Translations under genes and position numbers: made by a program
The notes under the pieces: model-generated
What the model saw: the letters and a program-made list of their open reading frames with translations, nothing else
Database searches by the model: none
What the model was told of the DNA's origin: nothing
In this document: one piece after another, positions 17,290 to 25,647 of the stretch
Layout of the letters: each line of letters begins with the position of its first letter
How positions within the stretch are numbered: position 1 is the first letter of the stretch
Source: Streptomyces sp. NRRL F-5135
GTDB taxonomy: Bacteria; Actinomycetota; Actinomycetes; Streptomycetales; Streptomycetaceae
Direction: 5' to 3'
NCBI RefSeq assembly: GCF_000719775.1
Contig: NZ_JOHR01000009.1
Span: forward strand, 310,001 to 374,000
DNA length: 64,000 nucleotides

Positions 17290-18386
17290 GGATTCCTTCC
17301 CTGCTGGATCTGAACACCGAGCAACGGGCCGCGATCGATCTCCCCTTTCACGGAAATCACGTCATCACCGGTGCGGCAGGTTCCGGAAAGACCATAATGG
17401 CGGTCTACCGTGCCTGGGCACTGTCGGCCACCGGTCGCGACGTATCCCTCTTCACACACTCCAATCCGCTCCATCAGTACCTCGCTCAAGTCGCGCCGGA
17501 CCTCACGGAAGCGATCAAAGTCACCACCTACCATCGATGGGTCAGGTGTTTCTGGAGCCGGCACTTCGAAACCGACCCGCCGAGCACCGACGAGGGGGGC
17601 TTCAGCTACGACTGGATCGAGATGCAGCGGAACTGCATCATGCGAGGCTTCAAGTCGAGCGCACACCTTGTGATCGACGAGGGCCAGAAGCTGCCCGTCG
17701 CTTTCTATCAGTGGTGCCGGATCGTTGGTGTCGGTGTTACCGTGTGCGCCGACGAGAACCAACGGATCGACGAAGATCAGAGCACTCTCCCCGAAATTTG
17801 CCGAGCCCTCGCCGTGGGCGCCGCCCCACTAGTACTGAGCGAGAACCATCGGAACACACGGGAGATCGCGACTCTGGCATCGGAGTTCCGTACGGATACC
17901 CGGGACGAGTTTTCCTCACCGACACGCGTGGGGCGTACCCCGACGATCCTTAAAGTTCCCTCGCTGGATCATCTCCTCAGCGGAGTCACTCAGTATTTCG
18001 GCGCCCATCCCAACCGAAGCATCGGAATTATCTGCAGGTCGACTCAAGTGCTGCGCGGCATCCAGAGCGCACTCACGGAACGCAAGCTGGCCAAGCATAC
18101 CCAGGCATATGCGTCCGGCGATCGATATCGGGACACCATCGATTTTTCAGTACGGCCAATCCGCCTTGTGAGCACCGGCAGCGTGAAGGGCTTGGAGTTC
18201 GACAGCGTCTTCGTCCCGGACCTGGACGCGTACACCGAGGACCCGACCAGCGTGGAGGCACGCCTTCGCTTCCTCATGCTGTGCACTCGCGCCCGCGAAG
18301 ACCTCTACTTCGCTTACCGAGGTCCCCGGGAGCCGGCCATCGTTTCGAGCATCCCGGAGTCTCTGTTGGTTCGACACGCCGCGTGA
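17286..18386 (+). CDS. Small SF1 UvrD-like helicase
   Basis: This 366-residue protein opens with LNTEQRAAIDLP (Q-motif-like) and Walker A GAAGSGKTIMAVYRAW (about 29-44). VIDEGQKLPVAFYQW (about 130) takes the place of the usual DEAQD. VTVCADENQRI and LSENHRNTREIA are motifs III and IV, and the C-terminal GSVKGLEFDSVFVPDLD plus LMLCTRAREDLYFAYRG are UvrD_C_2-like. It is about half the size of UvrD and lacks the large 1B/2B insertions, which resembles stand-alone defence-island helicases. ATG 17286 overlaps the drmB stop (ATGA). It is the last gene of the helicase unit, and its stop is the right end of the coupled island genes. Confidence 0.87.
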   Translation: MRIPSLLDLNTEQRAAIDLPFHGNHVITGAAGSGKTIMAVYRAWALSATGRDVSLFTHSNPLHQYLAQVAPDLTEAIKVTTYHRWVRCFWSRHFETDPPSTDEGGFSYDWIEMQRNCIMRGFKSSAHLVIDEGQKLPVAFYQWCRIVGVGVTVCADENQRIDEDQSTLPEICRALAVGAAPLVLSENHRNTREIATLASEFRTDTRDEFSSPTRVGRTPTILKVPSLDHLLSGVTQYFGAHPNRSIGIICRSTQVLRGIQSALTERKLAKHTQAYASGDRYRDTIDFSVRPIRLVSTGSVKGLEFDSVFVPDLDAYTEDPTSVEARLRFLMLCTRAREDLYFAYRGPREPAIVSSIPESLLVRHAA

Positions 18387-18471
18387 TCTAGTCGCGCAGC
18401 GATTCCGTTCTTGTGCACGTACAGAACCACGCCTGCACACCGTCGCGTTGCGGCAGCATCAGTCATGGCCA

Positions 18472-18975
18472 CTACGAATAGTCGATATCGATCGCTGTTC
18501 CGGCCCGAAAGGACACGGCTCCCGCACCGAGTTCCGCCTCGAAGCACGCCTGGGCGCGGTCCAATGCCTCGTCCGGGTCGCAGCCGTGGGCGCGGAGCCA
18601 GTGGAGGAGGTCGACGACCACGCCGATCGCGGCCTCCCGGGCCACCTCCACGCTCAGCCGATCGTGCTGATAAGGCACGAGGGGCCCTCGACGGGAATAG
18701 AGCGTCAGCAAGGCTTCGGATCTGAGCACTTCGGGTCGGTCGGTGTGACCGTCATGCGAGGTCAGCTCCGTGGCCAGCTCGCACCACGTGACTTTCGAGT
18801 CCCCGCGCAGAATCACGCCCCACCGTTCCGCCGTCGCGTCCACCAGCGACAGGCCCCGCCCTCCCTCCGCCTCATCGGAGGCGGCCAGCAGCGTGGGGAG
18901 GGCTCGGGTGACCAGTTGCACGCTCTGGAGGATCAACGCGAAGGGCCACGGGCATGGCTGTCGGACCAATAACAC
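18472..18975 (-). CDS. RsbW-like ATP-binding protein, probably truncated at its start
   Basis: The readable part contains LLAASDEAEGGRGLSLVDAT, AERWGV and TWCELATEL, which match the last third of Streptomyces RsbW-like anti-sigma ATPases (G box GGRGLSLV). The preceding N box with its catalytic Asn is missing, and the first 25 residues are unrelated. A further 75 residues (EAAIGVVVDLLHWLRAHG, ALDRAQACFEAELG) follow the ATPase remnant. The putative start overlaps the divergent XRE gene by 22 bases. The likeliest reading is a 5'-truncated or rearranged remnant next to the defence island, possibly still translated. Such ATPases normally sit with XRE/DUF397 pairs, as here. Confidence 0.45.
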   Translation of the reverse strand: MLLVRQPCPWPFALILQSVQLVTRALPTLLAASDEAEGGRGLSLVDATAERWGVILRGDSKVTWCELATELTSHDGHTDRPEVLRSEALLTLYSRRGPLVPYQHDRLSVEVAREAAIGVVVDLLHWLRAHGCDPDEALDRAQACFEAELGAGAVSFRAGTAIDIDYS

Positions 18976-19799
18976 GCAGGCGCCAACTCGGCGCGGACCT
19001 CCGTCGCTTGCGTGAGAAGAAGGGCCTCACTCTTGAGGAGGCAGGGGACTCTGTCGGCATTTCCAAAGCGACTCTGAGCGGGTATGAGACGAAGGAAGGA
19101 TCCGTCAAGTGGCCGGTGGTGGACGCGCTTTGCCGTGAGTACGGGGCCACCGATCAGGAGCGGTCGGCACTGGTCGAGTTGGCGAAGGGGGCCAAGATCC
19201 GCGGCTGGTGGCACTCACTGGCCGATCCGATCCCCGAGTCCATGAACCTCATGCTCACCCTGGAGGACGAGGCGGTACGCGAGGACCACTACGCCTCCGT
19301 GTACGTGCCGGGGCTCCTCCAGACCCGAGCCTACGCGGAGGCGGTGCACCGCGCGTCGGAGATGCGCTGTGACAAGCAGGAGCTCACGCACATGGTCGAC
19401 ATTCGTATGAAGCGACAGGAGTTGTTGGACAGGGCGCAACCACCGCACCTCTGGGCCGTGATCGACGAGGCGGTCGTCCGCCGGAAAGTCGGAGGCCGGG
19501 ATGTCATGCGTGAGCAGTTGCGTTATCTGCTCACGCGGACGCAGGAACCACACATCACCTTTCAGGTTCTGCCGTTCGACGCCGGAGCCCATGCCGCGGC
19601 AGTCGGCAGCTTCGTCGTTCTCGGCGGGCCGACCCCCGAACTCGACGTCGTGTACGTGGACATCCTCGGCGGAGGGCTGTTCATGGAGAAGCCGCCGGAA
19701 CTCGACCGCTATAGGTTGGCGTTCGAGTATCTGCGCGCACAGGCGTTGGACATCGAAGCGTCCGTCGCGCTCGTGAATCGGGTCTGCGAGGAGCTGTAG
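18954..19799 (+). CDS. XRE-family regulator with DUF5753
   Basis: This 281-residue protein has an N-terminal helix-turn-helix (RRLREKKGLTLEEAGDSVGI, SKATLSGYETKEG; about residues 14-50). The remainder is the DUF5753 effector domain, recognised by YVPGLLQTRAYAEAV, the RQELLDRAQPPHLW region and ITFQVLPFDAGAH. This is one of the most duplicated regulator families in Streptomyces and nearly always precedes a DUF397 gene. ATG 18954 follows GAAGGGCC. The TAG stop shares a base with the next GTG (TAGTG). It probably controls the DUF397 gene and, by family, may act in development or as part of a toxin-antitoxin-like pair. Confidence 0.9.
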   Translation: MAVGPITRRRQLGADLRRLREKKGLTLEEAGDSVGISKATLSGYETKEGSVKWPVVDALCREYGATDQERSALVELAKGAKIRGWWHSLADPIPESMNLMLTLEDEAVREDHYASVYVPGLLQTRAYAEAVHRASEMRCDKQELTHMVDIRMKRQELLDRAQPPHLWAVIDEAVVRRKVGGRDVMREQLRYLLTRTQEPHITFQVLPFDAGAHAAAVGSFVVLGGPTPELDVVYVDILGGGLFMEKPPELDRYRLAFEYLRAQALDIEASVALVNRVCEEL

Positions 19800-20008
19800 T
19801 GCGTGACGAAGAAGCACGGTGGTACAAGTCGTCGCACAGTGGTGGGAGCGGCACCGAGTGCGTCGAGGTCGCCGCGTTGGTGGGTCGTACGGCCATACGG
19901 GACTCCAAGGATCCAGGCGGGGGGCTGATCGCCGTTCCACGTGATGTCTGGCAGGGGTTCGTCGGGGCTCTACGACAGGGGCGACTCACTGACCCCGGCC
20001 AGGGGTAG
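19799..20008 (+). CDS. DUF397 protein, partner of the XRE regulator
   Basis: This 69-residue protein has the DUF397 pattern: ARWYKSSHSGGSGTECVEVA near the start, then IRDSKDPGG and VPRDVWQGFVGAL. The GTG at 19799 overlaps the stop of the XRE gene, so the pair is translationally coupled. DUF397 proteins are small, actinobacterial, and proposed to bind the neighbouring XRE protein; the biochemical role is unknown. An imperfect hairpin (GACCCCGGC near 19991 with GCCGGGGT near 20015) overlaps the stop region and may end transcription. Confidence 0.9.
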   Translation: MRDEEARWYKSSHSGGSGTECVEVAALVGRTAIRDSKDPGGGLIAVPRDVWQGFVGALRQGRLTDPGQG

Positions 20009-20032
20009 CCGAACGCCGGGGTGGGTCAGACG

Positions 20033-21007
20033 TCAGGGGCGGACGATGATGTTGGGGCGGGGGCGGGAGGGGGCCTGGGTGAGTTTGGTGCGGAGGGCCG
20101 CCACCAGTACGGCGGGGTGGTCGCGGATCAGGGCCGGGCAGGCCGTGACCACGTCCACTCCGTGGGCCTCCAGGCGCAGGCGGCGGCGGAGGGTGGCGCG
20201 GTATTCGGCGACGCCCAGGTGGTATTCCTCCGAGTCGACTTCCAGGGCGACGCCCGCGAACGGCCAGTAGGCGTCCGGGCGGGCCAGGAAGGCGCCGGTG
20301 AGGGTCCGCAGGGTGGGGTTCCACAGGGGGTGGGGGAGGCCGGCGGTGCGGAGGGTGTCTCTGGCCTGGCCCTCGGCGATCGAGTGGATGCCGGCGCGGA
20401 GGTCGTCCAGGACGGTGCGGACCGCCGGATTGCGCAGGGCGTGTGAGGCGCGGAGTTCGGCGCGGAGGTCTTCCGGGTGGCAGCTGGTGCGCTGGACCGT
20501 GCTCGTGAGGAGGGCGCGCAGGCGTTCGGTCGACGGCTCGTGGGCCGCGAAATCGGACGCCGCGCGGACCGGGCGTACGCAGGGGATGCCCTCCACCAGC
20601 AGGGTGGGCGGCCGGCGGGTGGTGCGGCGCGGGCGTACGTACGCCGCGTCGCGCAGGCCGCGGTGCGCGCCGACCAGGATGTCCGCGCGGTGGGTGCCCG
20701 CGCCCCGTACGCCGTACAGGGCCAGTGCCGCCTCGCCGGTCAGGACGGCCGTCGTACCGGACAGGGGGGCCGGGCCGGCCGCCGCGTAGAGGACGGCGGC
20801 CAGCAGCCGCTGGCGCGGGTCGGGGGCTCCGGTCTGTATCAGGACCACGCCCGGGAGCAGGCGCTGCCACGGCCCGGCCGGCGCGCAGCGGCGCGCGGTG
20901 GTGCTGGGGGCCAGGCCGGTGGCGCGCAGCTGGCGGGTTGTCGCCAGGCGCAGCTGCGTACGGGAGAGATGAGCGACGGCCGCGTCCGCGGCGGTGGTAC
21001 GAGGCAT
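20033..21007 (-). CDS. AbiEi-like antitoxin-domain protein with Vsr/DUF559-like C-terminus
   Basis: This 324-residue protein begins with a winged-helix-like segment (LSRTQLRLATTRQLRATGL, then RRCAPAGPWQRLLPGVVLI), the pattern of AbiEi-family antitoxin N-domains. It continues with ALSGTTAVLTGEAALALYG-type sequence. The C-terminus, VALEVDSEEYHLG followed by RRLRLEAHGVDVVT and LIRDHPAVLV, resembles the Glu-x-Asp and terminal helix of Vsr/DUF559-type PD-(D/E)XK folds. No AbiEii-like toxin gene adjoins it. Such stand-alone proteins are frequent in Streptomyces and of unknown function. ATG 21005-21007 is used as the start. Confidence 0.7.
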   Translation of the reverse strand: MPRTTAADAAVAHLSRTQLRLATTRQLRATGLAPSTTARRCAPAGPWQRLLPGVVLIQTGAPDPRQRLLAAVLYAAAGPAPLSGTTAVLTGEAALALYGVRGAGTHRADILVGAHRGLRDAAYVRPRRTTRRPPTLLVEGIPCVRPVRAASDFAAHEPSTERLRALLTSTVQRTSCHPEDLRAELRASHALRNPAVRTVLDDLRAGIHSIAEGQARDTLRTAGLPHPLWNPTLRTLTGAFLARPDAYWPFAGVALEVDSEEYHLGVAEYRATLRRRLRLEAHGVDVVTACPALIRDHPAVLVAALRTKLTQAPSRPRPNIIVRP

Positions 21008-21167
21008 GGGTACGTGCTGCCCCGCCCCCGGCCCGAATCGGACATCCGTCGGCGTGCTGTGACAATCTCTTGCGTCCTCCGTTGCGTTGACGCATCCCCT
21101 CCACGCCAGTGACCGCCGCGAACCTGGTTAGGCTCGATCCCGTCCAGAACGGTGAAAGGCGGAAAAG

Positions 21168-21506
21168 ATGACAGCGGAGTTGCGGATTCCGGCGGAGGCC
21201 GTGGCGGCCGGCGGGCTCGTCGGCGGGTACGCCGTCGCCCGGTGGACGAAGAAGCGTCCCCTCGGCGGGGTCGCGCTGGTCGCCGCCGGGGCCGTCGCCG
21301 CACGGCAGTGGTACGTGGCCGGCGGGACGAAGGCCGCGGCCGGGCTGAGCGCCGCGTACGTCGCCGCGTTCGCCGGGTCGCACCCCCTCGCCAAGAAAAT
21401 TGGCGCCTGGCCTGCCGTTTTCGGCGTGGCCGGCGGCGTCGCGGCCGCCTCGTGGGCCGCCACCCGCCGCGCCGGACGCCGCACCGGGTCCGCTGCCGGA
21501 AGCTGA
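21168..21506 (+). CDS. Small Ala/Gly-rich membrane protein
   Basis: This 112-residue protein has three weakly hydrophobic stretches (VAAGGLVGGYAVA, LGGVALVAAGAVAA, WPAVFGVAGGVAAASW) and a basic C-terminus (RRAGRRTG). I do not recognise a family. Its helices suggest an integral membrane protein of unknown role, conserved in style with other small streptomycete membrane proteins. ATG 21168 is preceded by GAAAGGCGGAAAAG. A very strong terminator hairpin follows 87 bases after the stop, which supports a monocistronic gene. Confidence 0.65.
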   Translation: MTAELRIPAEAVAAGGLVGGYAVARWTKKRPLGGVALVAAGAVAARQWYVAGGTKAAAGLSAAYVAAFAGSHPLAKKIGAWPAVFGVAGGVAAASWAATRRAGRRTGSAAGS

Positions 21507-21592
21507 GCCCGAAGCTGAGCCGAAAAATATTTTCGGGGAGCTTGAACACGGCCGCCGTACCCGCCGTACTTATGGGCACTCCCCCATGGTGG

Positions 21593-21643
21593 CTGGGCGC
21601 GTGAACGGACGACAGGGTCCGCGTCACGCGCCCAGCACTCTTT
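21593..21643 (+). terminator. Intrinsic terminator after the small membrane protein gene
   Basis: CTGGGCGCGTGA at 21593-21604 pairs perfectly with TCACGCGCCCAG at 21624-21635 (12 base pairs). Inside it, CGGAC pairs with GTCCG. CACTCTTTT follows on the + strand. This is a good rho-independent terminator for rightward transcription. Confidence 0.8.
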
Positions 21644-21744
21644 TCGGTCGGCACGTGTCACCGCACGAGCACCGGCCCGGCGCCCGTACCACCACGTCCC
21701 CCGCGCCCCGTACCGCCGGTGCCCCCGCGTCCGCTCCCGCCGCG

Positions 21745-23277
21745 TCAGCCGCCCAGCGCGTGCGACACCGTGTAGATCACCAGCCCCGCCAGCGCGCCGA
21801 CCACCGTGCCGTTGATCCGGATGAACTGGAGGTCCCGGCCGATGTGCGCCTCGATCTTCTTCGAGGTGTCGTCCGCGTCCCAGCTCGCCACCGTGTCCGA
21901 GATCAGCGACGTGATCTCGCTCCGGTACGTCGACACGACATACGCCGCCGCGTCCTCGATCCAGCCCTCCAGCTTCCCCTGGAGCCGCTCGTCCGTCGCC
22001 AGCCGCCTGCCCAGGGACAGCAGGGACGCGCGCGCCCGCAGCCGCAGTTCGCTGCGCTCGTCCTCCGCCGCCGCCATGATCATCGACCGTACGGAGGACC
22101 AGGCCGAGGCGATGACGTCCTGCACCTCCGGCCGGGCCAGCAGCTCCGACTTCAGGCGTTCGACACGCGCCCGGGTGTCCGTGTCCGACTGGAGGTCGGC
22201 GGCGAAGTCCCGCAGGAAACGGTCGATCGCGCCCCGCGCCGGGTGCTCCGGCATGTCGCGCATCTCCACGACGAAACGCAGGAGTTCCCGGTAGACCCGG
22301 TGGCCGACCTTGCGGTCGACGAAGCGCGGCGTCCAGCCCGGCGCGCCGCCCTGGACCGCGTCCGTGATCGACTCCTCGTGCTTGACCAGCCAGTCGTGCG
22401 CACGGGCGCAGACCAGATCGACGGCGCGGTGATGGGCGCCCTCCGCGACGACCTGGTCCAGGGTCTTGCCCAGCCCGGGCGCGATCTCGGCCGCGTTCGC
22501 GCGGCGGGTGATCGCCTCGCCGACCACCGCCTGTACGTCGGAGTCCCGCAGGACCGTCAGCGCGCCGCGCAGCGCCGTGGACAGCTCGGCGGTGACCCGG
22601 TCGGCATGGGCGGGGTCGGCCAGCCAGGTGCCCAGCCGGGCGCCGATACCGAGGCCGCCGAGCCGGGCCCGTACGACCTCCGGCGACAGGAAGTTCTCCC
22701 CGACGAACGCACCGAGGGACGCGCCCAGCTGGTCCTTCTTGTTCGGGATGATCGCCGTGTGTGGGATGGGCACGCCCAGCGGGTGCCGGAACAGCGCCGT
22801 CACCGCGAACCAGTCGGCCAGCGCGCCGACCATGCCCGCCTCGGCCGCCGCCGCGACATAACCGGGCCAGCCCTCCACCCCGGAGTTCTTCGCCCAGGTG
22901 GCCAGCACGTAGATCACGGCGACGAGCCCCAGCAGGGCGGTGGCGGTCGTCTTCATCCGGCGGACGCCGCGCCGCTTCTCCTCGTCGGCGGCCGTGTACG
23001 AGAACGATCCCAGGCCCAGGGGCCCACCGCCCGAGCTCTTGTCCGTGCCCTTGCCCCTGCCCTTGCCCTTGAGTCCGGCGGAAGTCCCGGCCCCGCCCGC
23101 GCGGCCAGGCCCGCCCGAGGGCCCGACCCTGCCCGAGGGCCCGGCCCCGCCCGAGGGATGCGCGGGCCGCGCGACAGGCGCCCCCTTTTCCGGTTCTTCC
23201 GGTTTCTCCGGCCCCGTACGTTCCATCCGCTCCGCCCGTCCGCTTGCGCGTCCTGTCCCAAACCCACCCGTACTCAT
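21745..23277 (-). CDS. DUF445 membrane protein
   Basis: This 510-residue protein starts with about 100 residues of Gly/Pro/basic low-complexity sequence. A membrane segment follows (TATALLGLVAVIYVLATW), then the DUF445 signature AAEAGMVGALADWFAVTALF and HPLGVPIPHTAIIPNKKDQL. The long helical middle carries repeated charged segments, and a C-terminal helix (RINGTVVGALAGLVIYTV) ends the protein. This is the YheB/YjiN-type arrangement of DUF445, whose function is not established. ATG 23275-23277 has AGAGAG upstream. It is convergent with the small membrane gene and divergent from the SGNH hydrolase. Confidence 0.88.
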   Translation of the reverse strand: MSTGGFGTGRASGRAERMERTGPEKPEEPEKGAPVARPAHPSGGAGPSGRVGPSGGPGRAGGAGTSAGLKGKGRGKGTDKSSGGGPLGLGSFSYTAADEEKRRGVRRMKTTATALLGLVAVIYVLATWAKNSGVEGWPGYVAAAAEAGMVGALADWFAVTALFRHPLGVPIPHTAIIPNKKDQLGASLGAFVGENFLSPEVVRARLGGLGIGARLGTWLADPAHADRVTAELSTALRGALTVLRDSDVQAVVGEAITRRANAAEIAPGLGKTLDQVVAEGAHHRAVDLVCARAHDWLVKHEESITDAVQGGAPGWTPRFVDRKVGHRVYRELLRFVVEMRDMPEHPARGAIDRFLRDFAADLQSDTDTRARVERLKSELLARPEVQDVIASAWSSVRSMIMAAAEDERSELRLRARASLLSLGRRLATDERLQGKLEGWIEDAAAYVVSTYRSEITSLISDTVASWDADDTSKKIEAHIGRDLQFIRINGTVVGALAGLVIYTVSHALGG

Positions 23278-23374
23278 TCTCTCTGCCCTCAGTTACTCCC
23301 GGGGCGCGCGTCGAGTTCCCGGGGGATGCCGGATGATGTGTTCAGAACGTCGGTGTGAGGGAGACACGGGGGCC

Positions 23375-24826
23375 ATGGCCAGATATCGCGCTTTCGCTCT
23401 GTTCGGGGGGCTTGTGTGCGTCGTGGCACTGGTGTGCGCGACGATAGTCGGCGGCGTCGGGCTGCTGGGCGGCGGCTCCGGGCCCGGCTCGGCCTCGTCG
23501 TTCTGGAACAGCCCTCTCTGGAGTGCCTCCCCCGACAACGACCGGAACGGCCAGGACGGGCAGGGCAGCCAGGACGGCCCGAGCGGTCCTGGCGGCGGCC
23601 CGGCCGGTGCGCCCACCGGGACCGGTGACCGCGACCCGGCCCGCAATCCGGCCCGTAACCCCGTGGGCGCCGCCGAGCCCGCCTCCGCCGGCGCCTGGGT
23701 CGGCACTTGGGCCGCCGCGCCCGCCGGTGTCGAACCGAGGGCACCTATCGGCCACCCCGGTAGCACCATCCGCAACGTCGTGCACACCAGCATCGGCGGC
23801 ACCAGCGTCCGGGTCACCCTCTCCAACCTCTACAGCCCCAGGGCCCTGCTGATCGGCCATGCCTCGGTCGCCGTCGGCGACGGGAGCGGGGGCGCCCAGG
23901 CCGCCCCGGGGACGATGCGGCGGCTGACCTTCGGCCGGAACCAGGCCGTGACCATCCCGGCCGGCGGTCAGATCGTCAGCGACCCGGTCCGGCTGCGGGT
24001 GCCGTACGACAGCGATCTGCTGGTCACGCTGCACACCCCGGCGGCCGGCGGCCCGGTCACGTACCATCCGCACGCGGCGCAGACCTCGTACATGGCCGTC
24101 GGCGACCGTACGGAGGACCCCGCCGGGGCCTCGTACGCCCCGTCCTCCCGCGTCTGGCGCTACCTCACCGCCGTCGACGTCCTCAACCGCGACGCGCGCG
24201 GCGCGGTCGTCACGTTCGGCGACTCCATCACCGACGGCGTCGGCTCGACCCCCGACACGAACCGCCGCTGGCCCGACGTCCTCGCCGACCGCCTGCGCGA
24301 CCAGCACATCGGCGTGCTCAACCAGGGCATCGGCGGGAACCAGGTCCTCGGCGACGGCACGCGCGCCCGGGCCGGCTCCAGCGGCATCTCGCGCTTCCAG
24401 CGCGACGTCCTGGACCGGTCGGGCGTCAAGGTCGTCGTCATCGACCTCGGCATCAACGACATCCTGCGCGGCCGCGAGACCGACCCCACCAGGATCACGA
24501 ACGGCCTGAAGAACCTGACCCGGCAGGCGCACGCCCGTGGCCTGCGCGTCGTCGGCTCGACCCTGACGCCGTTCGGCGCGCACCGGGGGTACAACGAGGT
24601 GACCGAGTCCGTACGCGAGAGGGTCAACGAGGAGATCCGGTCGGGCCGGGTCTTCGACGCGGTCGTGGACTTCGACCGCGTGATCCGCGACCCGTACGCG
24701 CCGGACCGGATCCGGCCGCTGTACGACGCCGGGGACGGCCTGCACCCGAGTGACGCGGGCTACCGGGCGATGGGCCGCCACCTCAGCCTCCAGACCCTGA
24801 CCGGAAAGATCCAGGCCCAGCTGTGA
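23375..24826 (+). CDS. Secreted or anchored SGNH/GDSL hydrolase
   Basis: This 483-residue protein has an N-terminal hydrophobic segment (FALFGGLVCVVALVCATIVG) and a Gly/Asp/Asn-rich spacer, so the catalytic part lies outside the membrane. The SGNH blocks are GDSITDG (about 281-287, nucleophilic Ser), IGGNQVLG, LGINDILRG and DGLHPSDAGYRAMG (about 454-467, catalytic Asp and His). A beta-sandwich-like region, residues 110-270, precedes the catalytic domain. It is expected to be an esterase or lipase; the substrate is unknown. ATG 23375 follows GAGGGAGA. Its stop overlaps the GTG of the amidotransferase gene. Confidence 0.88.
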   Translation: MARYRAFALFGGLVCVVALVCATIVGGVGLLGGGSGPGSASSFWNSPLWSASPDNDRNGQDGQGSQDGPSGPGGGPAGAPTGTGDRDPARNPARNPVGAAEPASAGAWVGTWAAAPAGVEPRAPIGHPGSTIRNVVHTSIGGTSVRVTLSNLYSPRALLIGHASVAVGDGSGGAQAAPGTMRRLTFGRNQAVTIPAGGQIVSDPVRLRVPYDSDLLVTLHTPAAGGPVTYHPHAAQTSYMAVGDRTEDPAGASYAPSSRVWRYLTAVDVLNRDARGAVVTFGDSITDGVGSTPDTNRRWPDVLADRLRDQHIGVLNQGIGGNQVLGDGTRARAGSSGISRFQRDVLDRSGVKVVVIDLGINDILRGRETDPTRITNGLKNLTRQAHARGLRVVGSTLTPFGAHRGYNEVTESVRERVNEEIRSGRVFDAVVDFDRVIRDPYAPDRIRPLYDAGDGLHPSDAGYRAMGRHLSLQTLTGKIQAQL

Positions 24827-25617
24827 CATCCCCGTACGGCCGTACTCCCGCTCCGTCCGCGCACACTCCCGCTCCGTCCGGCCCCCGCGTCCTCGTCGTC
24901 CGCAACTCGGACCGGAGCGGCCCCGGGCGCCTCCTCCCCTGGTGGGAGGAGATGGGCCTGACCGTGGTGGAGGTCCCCGGCGCATCGGCTCCCGCCTCCC
25001 CGGCCGGCTACGACGCCGTCGTCCTGCTCGGCGGCGGCTTCCTGCCCGACGCCGACGACCACGCGCCCTGGCTGCCGGCCGAACGCGAACTCGCCCGCCG
25101 GGCGGTGGCCGACGGGGTTCCGCTCCTCGGCATCTGCCTCGGCGCCCAGGTGCTGGCGCTGGCGACGGGCGGTACGGTACGCGGCGCGTACGGCCGCCCG
25201 GAGCGCGGCTCCTGCGCAGTGTCGCTGAATCCGGAAGCCGCCGAGGACGCGCTGTTCGCCGGCCTGCCCGGTGAGTTCCGGGTCATCCAGAACCACCGCG
25301 ACCAGATCACCGCGCTGCCGCCCGGCGCCGCCCTGCTCGCCGGGAGCGCGGCCTGTCCGGTTCAGGGATTCCGGGTGGGGAGGCGGGCCTGGGGCGTGCA
25401 GTTCCACCCGGAGGCCGGCGCGGACCGCCTCGCCGGCTGGGACGAGGCGGCCCTGGCCGACGCCGGTCTGGATCTACGGGCGCTACGGGCCGAGGCCGAG
25501 CGTGCCGAGCCGGAGTCCGCGCGGAGCACGCGACGCCTGGCGGCCAACTTCGCCGAGGTCGTACGGCGGAACGCCGGCGCGACCCCGGATCTCGTCCCGG
25601 CCGTGGGCGGCTCGTAA
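24823..25617 (+). CDS. Class I glutamine amidotransferase-like protein
   Basis: This 264-residue protein has a single class I amidotransferase domain. LLGGGFLPDADD, then GVPLLGICLGAQVLALATGG contains the nucleophilic Cys in the GICLG elbow, and VQFHPEAG carries the catalytic His-x-Glu. It has no fused synthetase domain, so its ammonia acceptor is unknown. Stand-alone members are often annotated as GMP-synthase-like amidotransferases and may act as gamma-glutamyl hydrolases. The GTG at 24823 overlaps the SGNH gene's stop (GTGA), so the two are co-translated, although no functional link is obvious. Confidence 0.88.
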   Translation: MTSPYGRTPAPSAHTPAPSGPRVLVVRNSDRSGPGRLLPWWEEMGLTVVEVPGASAPASPAGYDAVVLLGGGFLPDADDHAPWLPAERELARRAVADGVPLLGICLGAQVLALATGGTVRGAYGRPERGSCAVSLNPEAAEDALFAGLPGEFRVIQNHRDQITALPPGAALLAGSAACPVQGFRVGRRAWGVQFHPEAGADRLAGWDEAALADAGLDLRALRAEAERAEPESARSTRRLAANFAEVVRRNAGATPDLVPAVGGS

Positions 25618-25647
25618 GCGGGCGACGCCCCGCCACACCGCATCGCG

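Noticed and set aside
2320..18386. Direct repeats (att sites) or an integrase bounding the defence island
   Set aside because: I looked at both edges and saw no matching repeats, tRNA gene, integrase or transposase; the boundary is drawn only from gene content.
10620..18386. A drmC (phospholipase D) gene inside the island
   Set aside because: No HxK...D motif pair was found in any of the island proteins, so the system is not labelled as canonical DISARM.
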